This document shows positions 1 through 7,098 of a stretch of DNA of 23,103 nt, in pieces. The position numbers were made by a program, and so were the translations under genes. Location of the stretch: NCBI GenBank assembly GCA_036653075.1, contig JAVVUQ010000017.1:1-23103 (forward strand). The letters are read 5' to 3'. Below the pieces are notes generated by a model. The model had not been told where the DNA came from, did no database searches, and saw nothing but the letters and a program-made list of their open reading frames with translations. Position 1 is the first letter of the stretch; each line of letters opens with the position of its first letter. This DNA comes from JAVVUQ01 sp036653075 (GTDB taxonomy: Bacteria; Bacillota; Clostridia; Christensenellales; CAG-314).

Positions 1-106
1 TATTTTTAATACTTAAATAACCTAATAACAAACTAATCACCGCAACCGCTATGGACAGAAAACACAAAACTGTAGCATTATTGTATTTTTTTATACATTT
101 ATTCAT
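1..106 (-). CDS. N-terminus of a membrane or exported protein, cut by the window edge
   Basis: A leftward reading frame opens at an ATG at 106-104, preceded by a good ribosome binding site (AAGGAG, complement of 115-120), and stays open to the window edge, giving 35 residues. It begins MNKCIKKYNN and continues into a hydrophobic stretch (about residues 12-31) ending near LLLGYLSIKN. This is a single N-terminal membrane segment or an uncleaved signal anchor. Too little is present to name a family. The strong ribosome binding site and the open frame argue that it is a real gene. Confidence 0.6.
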   Translation of the reverse strand, partial: MNKCIKKYNNATVLCFLSIAVAVISLLLGYLSIKN

Positions 107-237
107 ATTTTTAACTCCTTATTCTCAACGCTATAAAATGCGCAACTATTTGCCTACTTGATTGTTAATTGAATTTTTACGCTCGATTCTTTAATGGTTA
201 ATTGAATTTTTATGTATTTAGATAATACACAATATAT

Positions 238-266
238 TTGACATTTATAAACATTTATGTTAATAT
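238..266 (+). promoter_or_regulatory. Candidate sigma-A promoter for the small membrane protein gene
   Basis: A perfect -35 TTGACA (238-243) is followed, after 17 bp, by TAATAT (261-266), which matches 4 of 6 bases of the -10 consensus. Transcription would start near 273 and give a leader of about 260 nt that contains the whole 22-bp repeat array. A TATAAT at 504-509 much nearer the gene is an alternative -10 but has no recognisable -35. Confidence 0.4.
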
Positions 267-385
267 ATAATATGTTGATTTTCTTGCATAAATGATTGTA
301 CATATCCACATTATTTATAATTAAATTTATCAATAACTCTAACCTTAACTTATTTATAATTACTTATATAAATATATAAAATTCT

Positions 386-495
386 AAAGATTAAATACAA
401 TATAATTCAAGATAAAATACAATATAATTAAAGATTAAATACAATATAATTAAAGATTAAATACAATATAAATAAAGATTAAATACAATATAAAT
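386..495. repeat. 22-bp tandem repeat, five copies
   Basis: Five consecutive 22-bp units start at 386, 408, 430, 452 and 474. Each contains the core TTAAATACAATATAA with one or two changes; the second unit has GATAAAATAC. Units 1-3 each contain a TATAAT hexamer. The array ends 40 bp before the start codon at 536. Confidence 0.9.
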
Positions 496-535
496 AAAAA
501 ATATATAATATTTAATAGATATTAAAGGAGAAATT

Positions 536-769
536 ATGTCACAAAATGGTGAAGTTTCAAAAAATTATGTAATATGGACTCTTGTGCTTGCAATTGTATT
601 TTCATTGCTATTTATAACAGGCGTTTTCTTTATTACGTATGGTTCAATTATCCCGTTAATCGCTATGCTAATTATTGGAATAGTTCTTGTTCTCGTTAGC
701 GGATTTATGTGTGTTTTGATGTGGATTGCATTTAATACCTCATGGAAAACCTATAAAAGAAAAAAATAA
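536..769 (+). CDS. Small two-helix membrane protein, function unknown
   Basis: A 77-residue protein with ATG start and a strong ribosome binding site (AAAGGAG, 8 bp spacing region before ATG). A short polar N-terminus (MSQNGEVSKN) is followed by two hydrophobic segments at about residues 12-34 and 37-65, then a basic end (KTYKRKK) that by the positive-inside rule should be cytoplasmic. No conserved motif is recognised. Its neighbours, a partial membrane protein in the opposite direction and a predicted lipoprotein downstream, give no functional hint. The very repetitive upstream region may be its leader. A real gene is likely because of the ribosome binding site and the clean membrane topology, but no function can be given. 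Confidence 0.7.
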   Translation: MSQNGEVSKNYVIWTLVLAIVFSLLFITGVFFITYGSIIPLIAMLIIGIVLVLVSGFMCVLMWIAFNTSWKTYKRKK

Positions 770-817
770 TAAATTGTTTGATATATTCGATTGTTAAATA
801 GCATTAAACTTAACAAT

Positions 818-934
818 ATCAAATATTAAAAATGAAATATTAGAATCCAATATTAAAAATCAAATATTAAAAATGAAATATTAGAATCAAATATTAGAAT
901 CAAATATTAGAATCAAATATTAAAAATCAAATAT
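818..934. repeat. 13-14-bp tandem repeat, about nine copies
   Basis: The intergenic DNA before the lipoprotein gene is built from a short unit of the form AATCAAATATTA(G/A), repeated about nine times, with AATGAAATATTAG variants and occasional single added A residues. It ends about 45 bp before the TTG start at 979. Confidence 0.85.
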
Positions 935-978
935 GTAAAAATTTAAAATATAAACCTTACAAATAATACGAGGTACTG

Positions 979-1734
979 TTGAAATTTAAGATTATATTAA
1001 CGATTATTCTATGTTTTTGCGTAGCTTTTAGTTTTTGCAGCTGCGCTTTAAGTGTATCTGCAAAAAATTATGAAGCTGAAATTGCCATAATTAATGACGC
1101 TTATTTGTCAATGGTGGAAAATAATAATCTTTGCGCGCAATTTTTAGTATACAATGAAGACAATTCACGTACAGCTAACGTGTATTTTGGAAATTTATCT
1201 ACTATAATATATGGTGTCGATACTTACACTAATTTAAATGACGCTGTTACAAAATCTTTTTATTGCGAAAATAACTTTTGGTATTTAAATGATGGTAAAC
1301 AAAAAATCGTTATTAAATCTGAAAACTTAACTGAATCGTTATGGCAGCTTGATATGGAAGTGTTATTTCCAAAAGATATAATCCATTGTATTAAACCTAC
1401 AAGCGTGTTTAACAATGAAACAAATCCGCAAAAATATCCGCTTTCAAAAACGCCTATGCCTAATGGATTTTGTTATGAAGCAACTATTATGTCGTCATTT
1501 GCATTATTACCGTTAATAGTTAATCCAACCGATATACAAGGTAAACTTTATAATTTTGAAGGAAACATAAGTTATTATATAATCGGCAATAGTGTCGATA
1601 AAATAGTACTTGAAATAAATTACACTTATAAAAATGAACTTAATTTATACCATTATAAATCTATTATTAATTTAACTACAATATCTAAAATTCCACAGCT
1701 AAATGCAACAGAAAAAGCGCTTTATAAATTATAA
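979..1734 (+). CDS. Predicted lipoprotein, function unknown
   Basis: A 251-residue protein read from a TTG start with GAGG 5 bp upstream; no in-frame ATG gives a complete signal peptide. The N-terminus (MKFKIILTIILCFCVAFSFC) is a lipoprotein-type signal peptide, with cysteines at 20 and 22; FCSC at 19-22 makes Cys22 the likely lipidated residue. The mature part has no recognised motif and looks like a mainly beta extracytoplasmic domain (for example SYYIIGNSVDKIVLEINYTY near the end). It would be anchored on the outer face of the membrane. It is preceded by a 13-bp repeat array and ends inside a terminator hairpin. The product is probably a real secreted protein, but its role cannot be read from sequence. 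Confidence 0.72.
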   Translation: MKFKIILTIILCFCVAFSFCSCALSVSAKNYEAEIAIINDAYLSMVENNNLCAQFLVYNEDNSRTANVYFGNLSTIIYGVDTYTNLNDAVTKSFYCENNFWYLNDGKQKIVIKSENLTESLWQLDMEVLFPKDIIHCIKPTSVFNNETNPQKYPLSKTPMPNGFCYEATIMSSFALLPLIVNPTDIQGKLYNFEGNISYYIIGNSVDKIVLEINYTYKNELNLYHYKSIINLTTISKIPQLNATEKALYKL

Positions 1735-1743
1735 AACGCTTTT
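1713..1743. terminator. Hairpin terminator between convergent genes, probably bidirectional
   Basis: AAAAGCG (1713-1719) pairs with CGCTTTT (1737-1743), and TTTATA (1721-1726) pairs with TATAAA (1730-1735) inside it, separated by one C/A mismatch and closing a 3-nt loop. The hairpin includes the stop codon of the lipoprotein gene (1732-1734). Its flanking A and T runs allow it to act in both directions, serving also the leftward methyltransferase gene. Confidence 0.65.
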
Positions 1744-1810
1744 ATTATAATATTAAAATTATGCTTTTATTTTTGCTATTTTGTACATTTATTGTTTTTT
1801 GCTGTTTTTT

Positions 1811-2959
1811 CTATCCTTCTATTTTGTTTAATTCTTCTAATAAAGTTTGTTTAGCGCCGTATTTATTTAAAAATTCAATTAAAGGAGCAATTGATTTTTT
1901 TTGACGTTTATTATTAAATTGCGCTCTAATCATCAAATTTTTAGGAGAATGAGCAAATTCCACAAACTCTAACACGGACACGTCATAGCCAAAACACTCC
2001 AACGCTTTAACTCTTAGCGCATCGGTGAGTAAAGCGCAAACTCTATCTTTAATTATACCATCGCCAAAGAATATATCTAAATCACCGCCTTGTTCAATAG
2101 TTGAATTAAGTTCGTGTTGGCAACAAGGAACGCTAAAAATATATGGAACATTGTGTTTAATTGCGAACGAAAGTGTTGCGTCAGTTGCTCTATCACAAGC
2201 GTGTAAGCTCATTATAATATCCACATTTTTGTCGTAAACATCGCCATTTATATCGTTTACATAGAACTTTAAATCGTTGTAGCCATATTTTTCTGCTGTT
2301 TGATTGCATTTTTCTACTACTTCTTGTTTTAAATCATACCCAATCATAGTAACTTTTTTATGCAATATCGTCGTAAAATAATGATACATAATAAATGTTA
2401 GATAAGATTTTCCACAGCCAAAATCTAAAATTGTCCAAGTGTCGCTATGCAAATTCTTAACAGCGTCGTCTACAATTCTAACAAATCTGTCGATTTGTCT
2501 AAATTTATCACTCATAGCTTTAATTAATTTACCATCAGAATCAAACACGCCTAAATCGACAAGCGCAGGCGCTATTACGCCCTCTTGTAATATATAATTT
2601 TTCTGTTTATCGTGATTATAATCTACTACTCTTTGCTCGTCATTTTTGCTTATTCTTTTGGTAATATGTCCTTTTTCGGATACTAAATAGGTAATTGTTT
2701 CATATTTTGTAATAAAAACATACTGCTTGTATCCATCGGCAAACTTCTCAATCCATAACGATAAATATTTCATATTAATATTTTCGTGAAATACTTGCTT
2801 TGACGTAAAATTTTCCGCTTGATACATCTCCACATTGGAAATTTTTAACGGTCTAATTGTTATCTTTTTATACTTCAAATCTTTTGATAATGGAGCGCTT
2901 ATCGTTATTAACGCAAACTCGCTTTCTGAATTTATATATTCTATTATTTTAGTATTCAT
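1811..2959 (-). CDS. SAM-dependent methyltransferase, Methyltransf_32-like
   Basis: A 382-residue protein. The C-terminal half has the class I methyltransferase fold: motif I ILDFGCGKS (residues 177-185), an acidic SAM-ribose position in MIGYDL (205-210), then SLHACDRATD (251-260) and VPCCQHE (277-283). The SLHACDxATD and PCCQHE elements are hallmarks of the Methyltransf_32 group, which occurs in bacteria and in eukaryotic METTL25-type proteins. About 150 residues precede it as a less conserved N-terminal domain. The substrate is unknown; an RNA or protein of the translation apparatus is an inference from relatives. The ribosome binding site before the ATG at 2959 is weak. It stands alone, leftward, with a shared terminator downstream. 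Confidence 0.82.
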   Translation of the reverse strand: MNTKIIEYINSESEFALITISAPLSKDLKYKKITIRPLKISNVEMYQAENFTSKQVFHENINMKYLSLWIEKFADGYKQYVFITKYETITYLVSEKGHITKRISKNDEQRVVDYNHDKQKNYILQEGVIAPALVDLGVFDSDGKLIKAMSDKFRQIDRFVRIVDDAVKNLHSDTWTILDFGCGKSYLTFIMYHYFTTILHKKVTMIGYDLKQEVVEKCNQTAEKYGYNDLKFYVNDINGDVYDKNVDIIMSLHACDRATDATLSFAIKHNVPYIFSVPCCQHELNSTIEQGGDLDIFFGDGIIKDRVCALLTDALRVKALECFGYDVSVLEFVEFAHSPKNLMIRAQFNNKRQKKSIAPLIEFLNKYGAKQTLLEELNKIEG

Positions 2960-3123
2960 TATTTGTACGGTATTTCTTGGAGTTCCGTCACACCATAATC
3001 GTTATTTGATAGTCGCTATATATTATTGCAGTTTTACATAAAAATGCGCTTTTATTGATATTTTGCAATTATATAGTCTTATAATTACAATTAAATTGAT
3101 TGCAATTAATGTAAATAATTCAT

Positions 3124-4905
3124 TTAATAAAGTAATTCTAAAAATCTTGTGATATTCTTATTAGACGTTTTATACCAATTTAGAATATCCGTTTTGTCTA
3201 TCCATTCAATATTTAATCGCTGTATAATAATAGCTGCGATAGTTCTTTTTTCTGAAAGCTTTAATTTTTTCTCATCGACACCAACGCTTTGAAAACGTTT
3301 ATTGAGATCTTCTAATTCGTCATATAACGCATAAGCGATATTGCTATCACAAACTTCAAACTCAAATATAATATCCATCATTATATTCTCATAAAAATCA
3401 ATTAAAAAAGGAGTTTTAGGCGTATTAAAGGTAAAAAGATGGTTTCTATTGAGAATATTCACTTTACTGTTAGGATAAAATCGTAATATCGCTGCGATGA
3501 CAACTTCTTTATCACACCACCGGTCAGTGTACATTAACATTTCTTTTAATAGTTCAAACGTTTTAACACTATCCATTATTTTCAATTCGTCTATTTTTTT
3601 TAATTTTATATCTTTGCTTTCATCAACGCAACAAATAAAAAATATAAATCTCAATTTTTCCTCAAAGTTTTCAAAAATGGTTGGAGATATAAGCAGATTA
3701 TCTACAACTTTGCATATCCAATCGTCTGTTATAAATTCTTCTGCGAATTTATTCAATAACTCTACTTTTTTCTTGTTTTTGCCTTTTCCATTTTTAGAAA
3801 AATCAGTACATAATATATTGTATTTGTAACTTAACGCTAATGGACAAATAGTCAATAATCTCATAAACTCATTATGCGCTTTTTCATATCTTCCTAATTT
3901 TGCAAGACTTAAAGCGTAATAATTATCAAATTCTTCCGAGCATTTTTCTTCTTTATCATTTTGAGTTTCAAACTTGTCAATTACAGCTTGATAATATTCC
4001 AACTGATACGCAAGCATCGCAACAAATTCAGGTTTAATCATTACATCAGATAATTCAAATAATCGGTTTATATACTGTTCGCCACCTTTGCTTTTAGACG
4101 TTACGACAGCTTTAACCGTTAACGCCTCTATCCATTTATCGTTAGTTGAAAGCATAATATCCGCTAAATCGTTAGCTTGTTTTTTATTAAATATCATTAA
4201 TTCTTCAATCAACCCTTCAAAATAAATAATCTGTTCTTTTTCAATTGTAAAATTATTAGAATTCCATAATTTTTTAAATTTGCCAAAAAGGATTTTCCAT
4301 TTTTTACCTTCTATATTTGAATCTACTTCAGCAATTATATCAAAAAGTAATTGCATAGCTTTTTCATACAATTCAGTTTGTTCAAAATCTTTATCTTTCC
4401 GTTCGTCATAACATATTTTTATATTTTCTGATGCGCCTTCATTTGAACTGTCATCATCAAGCTGCTTGTAGTCCTCATCTAATATTGCGTAATTTACTTC
4501 GCTTTTATTAACAAAAGGCGAATAATCTGAAACTTGACAAAAATCATTAAACTTTGCAAATAGCTTAGGAGTAAGCGTTAATTTATTTGTATAAAATTGT
4601 AAATCATTGTTTTTTGTTTCCATACTTTCCATATTTTCAATAATAATTACTAATAAATTTGAATACAATTCGCCATCGTCAGGATATTTAATTATTCCCA
4701 TTAGGATAATATTTATCGCAGCATCATTGTATCCTAAATCATACAATAAATTACTGTATTGCAAATAAACTTCACTTTCAGCATTTTCTTCAATTGCGCA
4801 TTTATAATAGTTTAACGCTTTATCATAATTTCCGTTTTCTTCAGCGGTAGTCGCCATAGTAAAATATAATTCCTTGCCTTTATTAAAATCAATAATATCT
4901 CCCAT
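3124..4905 (-). CDS. TPR-like repeat protein, function unknown
   Basis: A 593-residue soluble protein without signal peptide or membrane segment. The N-terminus holds TPR-type helical pairs (about residues 11-90, for example GNYDKALNYYKCAIEENAES), and another TPR-like pair lies around residues 326-355 (YYALSLAKLGRYEKAHNEFM). The rest is helical and charged with no recognised domain. TPR proteins usually act as scaffolds for protein-protein contacts; the partner here is unknown. The start is well supported (AAAGGA before the ATG at 4905). The gene is flanked by AT-rich repeat-bearing spacers and does not obviously share an operon with hslO, whose stop lies 252 bp upstream. Confidence 0.65.
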   Translation of the reverse strand: MGDIIDFNKGKELYFTMATTAEENGNYDKALNYYKCAIEENAESEVYLQYSNLLYDLGYNDAAINIILMGIIKYPDDGELYSNLLVIIIENMESMETKNNDLQFYTNKLTLTPKLFAKFNDFCQVSDYSPFVNKSEVNYAILDEDYKQLDDDSSNEGASENIKICYDERKDKDFEQTELYEKAMQLLFDIIAEVDSNIEGKKWKILFGKFKKLWNSNNFTIEKEQIIYFEGLIEELMIFNKKQANDLADIMLSTNDKWIEALTVKAVVTSKSKGGEQYINRLFELSDVMIKPEFVAMLAYQLEYYQAVIDKFETQNDKEEKCSEEFDNYYALSLAKLGRYEKAHNEFMRLLTICPLALSYKYNILCTDFSKNGKGKNKKKVELLNKFAEEFITDDWICKVVDNLLISPTIFENFEEKLRFIFFICCVDESKDIKLKKIDELKIMDSVKTFELLKEMLMYTDRWCDKEVVIAAILRFYPNSKVNILNRNHLFTFNTPKTPFLIDFYENIMMDIIFEFEVCDSNIAYALYDELEDLNKRFQSVGVDEKKLKLSEKRTIAAIIIQRLNIEWIDKTDILNWYKTSNKNITRFLELLY

Positions 4906-4982
4906 AATCTTATCCTTTATCTTATTTTTTTACTATTTAAGACCTTTTGCTGTTTTTTTTATTAATCTGTAATTCAATATTA

Positions 4983-5126
4983 TATTAATTTATAAATCGC
5001 AATTATAAGATTGTAATTAGAATTAATATTAATTCATAAATCGCAATTATTCGTTTTGTAATTAGAATAAATATTAATTTATAAATCACAATTATTTGTT
5101 ATGTAATTAGAATTAATATTAATTTA
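4983..5126. repeat. 44-45-bp tandem repeat, about 3.3 copies
   Basis: Units begin at 4983, 5027, 5072 and (partial) 5117. Each contains TATTAATTTATAAATCGCAA, with small changes, followed by a variable few bases and TGTAATTAGAATTAA. The array fills most of the spacer between hslO and the TPR-like gene. Confidence 0.85.
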
Positions 5127-5157
5127 TTGTTTAGTTAAATATAAAAATAAAAAGCAA

Positions 5158-6033
5158 CTATTTGACGCTATCTAAAATTTCGTCTACTGTTTCTTTGTCA
5201 AAGATATATTTGCGTTTACAAAATTCGCAGCAAACCTCAATTTTTCCATTGTCTGCGTCAAGTATTTCATAACACTCTTTTTTCCCTATATTGTTTATGA
5301 CTCTGCTCACTCGCTCAAAGCTACAATCGCATTGATATTCCGTTTCGCTTTCGTTTACAAATACAATATCAAAATCTTTAAATGTTTCTGTTATAAACTC
5401 TTTAATGTTAGTTGGTTCGACTTCGCCGCTAACGCCAATTAATTTTGAAAGCGCATTTTCAGTCTTTTTTAAACTTTCATCGCTACAAAAGGGTAAAATC
5501 TGGACAAACACACCCGCTGCATTTAAGCATTTCCCGTCTGTATCAATTAAAACGCCTAAAGCAACCGCTGTCGCTCTTTGTTCGCTTTTAAGAAAATATT
5601 CGGCGAAATCTTCCGCAATTTCACCACTAATTAAATTAACAGAAGCGTTAAACGGTTGATTTAATCCCATATCTTTTATAACCGTCAACATTCCATCTTT
5701 TCCTACCGCTAACTTAACATCTAATTTATTATTCGGTGTAGTATGCGTTACGCAATTTGCATTCGTCACATAACCTTTAACATTTCCGTTGCTAAATGCG
5801 CACACAGTAATTTTTCCAAGCTCGCCACCGCCATTAATCATTATTGTTAATCGATCTTCTTTATTCTTAAGTTCCGTACCCATAATTGACGCCATTGTAA
5901 GCGTGCGCCCTAAAGCCGCTGCCGCAACAGGCGATAACTTGTGCAAAAAAATCGCTTCATTTACTATATCCGTACTATTTATTACCGATAGCGCCACTTC
6001 ATTGGATAATAACGCTTTTATAATCTTACTCAT
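5158..6033 (-). CDS. hslO: Hsp33, redox-regulated holdase chaperone
   Basis: A 291-residue protein of the usual Hsp33 length. Hsp33 is a cytoplasmic chaperone that is inactive when reduced and zinc-bound, and binds unfolding proteins after oxidation. The zinc-binding redox switch is visible at the C-terminus as CDC (Cys235, Cys237) and CEFC (Cys269, Cys272), with two further cysteines at 254 and 268. The N-terminal domain has the typical alanine-rich LSPVAAAALGRTLTMASIMG and the conserved INGGGELGKI (residues 67-76). The ATG at 6033 has AAAAGGA upstream. It reads leftward, separated from its neighbours by AT-rich repeats, and is probably a single-gene unit. No heat-shock operator was seen upstream. 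Confidence 0.96.
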   Translation of the reverse strand: MSKIIKALLSNEVALSVINSTDIVNEAIFLHKLSPVAAAALGRTLTMASIMGTELKNKEDRLTIMINGGGELGKITVCAFSNGNVKGYVTNANCVTHTTPNNKLDVKLAVGKDGMLTVIKDMGLNQPFNASVNLISGEIAEDFAEYFLKSEQRATAVALGVLIDTDGKCLNAAGVFVQILPFCSDESLKKTENALSKLIGVSGEVEPTNIKEFITETFKDFDIVFVNESETEYQCDCSFERVSRVINNIGKKECYEILDADNGKIEVCCEFCKRKYIFDKETVDEILDSVK

Positions 6034-6183
6034 AATTATTTGTTCCTTTTATTTTATATTATTTATAATTCAATGTTTAAAATTAAATTTTTATATCGTA
6101 TATTTGCAATATTAATAAATATATTTACAATTTTATATATTAAGCATATATATAACTAATATTGTTTTTTTTATTATTTTATT

Positions 6184-6240
6184 ATTTTTGTTGTTTTCAT
6201 AATTTTTGTTATTTTCATAATTTTTGTTATTTTTGTTATT
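6184..6240. repeat. 18-bp tandem repeat at the end of the YqeM-like gene
   Basis: ATTTTTGTTGTTTTCATA (6184-6201) is followed by ATTTTTGTTATTTTCATA (6202-6219) and a shortened third copy that runs into the stop codon of the leftward methyltransferase gene (6236-6238). The three copies are T-rich on the plus strand. Confidence 0.75.
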
Positions 6241-6958
6241 TTTTAGCGACAAAACAAATTCTATCTTCTTTTCCCGATGGCAAATCAAGAGTTAAGAATT
6301 TATAGCAATGCGCTTCACTAAATCCAACATTCTTTAAGTCAAATAAAATAGATGTATAATTATGAACAAATTGTATATGTTTTTCATCTTTTCTGTTGTA
6401 TTTACCATCTTTTTCTTTATAAAAAAGTGTAATTGACATTTCGACGCTATCTTCCAACTGTTCATTTGTCCATAAATATGTTAAATTTTCTGTATCCGAA
6501 TAAAAAATATTTTCTCCAATTACGTTACGCAACTTATTTTCGGAAGAAATATCAAAAATAAGGATTCCGCCCTTTTCTAAATAATTATAAATGCGAAAAA
6601 AAAGTTTAGAAATATCCGATTGATTTATATAATTAAAGCCGTCGCAACAGCAGGTAACAAAATCGACTTTTTGATTAAGCGTAAACTTTCGCATATCGCA
6701 TAAAACGAACTGCGGACAGAAACAACTGCTTTTTTTATGTTGTTGAGCTTTTACAAGCATTTCAGAGCAATTGTCTATACCAATCATTTTTTTCTCTGAT
6801 TCTGAAAGTAAATAGGTCATAATTCCTGTGCCACACGCTAAATCAACGCCAGTTTTATGCGATGGTAGCAAAAAACTCAAAAAGTAATCTCTCCACTTTT
6901 TGTAATCGTAATCCTTTTTCATATATTCGTCATAAAATTCTGCTATATTTTCATACAT
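6236..6958 (-). CDS. Class I SAM-dependent methyltransferase, YqeM-like
   Basis: A 240-residue protein. Motif I is VDLACGTG (residues 38-45), with the SAM-ribose acidic residue Asp62 in GIDNCSEML, an adenine-contact region CDMRKF (87-92), VTCCCDGFNYI (101-111) and the post-motif III EKGGILIFDI (128-137). The opening MYENIAEFYDEYM and the order of motifs resemble Bacillus YqeM-type proteins, whose substrate is not established. In Bacillus yqeM lies near nadD and rsfS, which are absent here. The gene is divergent from tilS with 140 bp between them, and has no usable ribosome binding site: AAGG sits one base before the ATG. An extended -10 sequence ends 7 bp before the ATG, so translation may be leaderless. 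Confidence 0.8.
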   Translation of the reverse strand: MYENIAEFYDEYMKKDYDYKKWRDYFLSFLLPSHKTGVDLACGTGIMTYLLSESEKKMIGIDNCSEMLVKAQQHKKSSCFCPQFVLCDMRKFTLNQKVDFVTCCCDGFNYINQSDISKLFFRIYNYLEKGGILIFDISSENKLRNVIGENIFYSDTENLTYLWTNEQLEDSVEMSITLFYKEKDGKYNRKDEKHIQFVHNYTSILFDLKNVGFSEAHCYKFLTLDLPSGKEDRICFVAKK

Positions 6959-6965
6959 ACCTTAT

Positions 6966-6994
6966 AGTATAACATATTTACATCATAATAGCAA
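6966..6994 (-). promoter_or_regulatory. Extended -10 promoter of the YqeM-like gene, suggesting a leaderless mRNA
   Basis: On the minus strand TTGCTA (complement of 6989-6994) is followed, after 17 bp, by TGTTATACT, an extended -10 whose hexamer TATACT is the complement of 6966-6971. Only seven bases (6959-6965) separate it from the ATG at 6958, so +1 should be at the base before the ATG or at its A. Confidence 0.65.
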
Positions 6995-7063
6995 TTACAT
7001 AGACAATAATATATAGAATTTTGATAAATTCAACAAAACTTCTAAGACTAATCGCATAATTGC

Positions 7064-7092
7064 TTGTAATTTATATTGGAATTTGATATAAT
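7064..7092 (+). promoter_or_regulatory. Extended -10 promoter of tilS, suggesting a leaderless mRNA
   Basis: TTGTAA (7064-7069), a 17-bp spacer and a consensus TATAAT (7087-7092) preceded by TGA (7084-7086), which supplies the TGn of an extended -10. Counting the last T as -7 puts +1 on the A of the tilS ATG at 7099. No Shine-Dalgarno sequence exists between the promoter and the start. Confidence 0.7.
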
Positions 7093-7098
7093 GGTAAA

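Larger units (their letters stand above)
107..535. other. AT-rich intergenic region, 429 bp
   Basis: No gene is seen here. It holds the start region of the leftward partial gene, a 16-bp sequence GTTAATTGAATTTTTA repeated at 164-179 and 197-212, a candidate rightward promoter (238-266) and a 22-bp tandem repeat (386-495) lying just before the small membrane protein gene. Confidence 0.6.

Noticed and set aside
386..495. CRISPR array
   Set aside because: The 22-bp units are directly adjacent with no unique spacers, and no cas gene is present.
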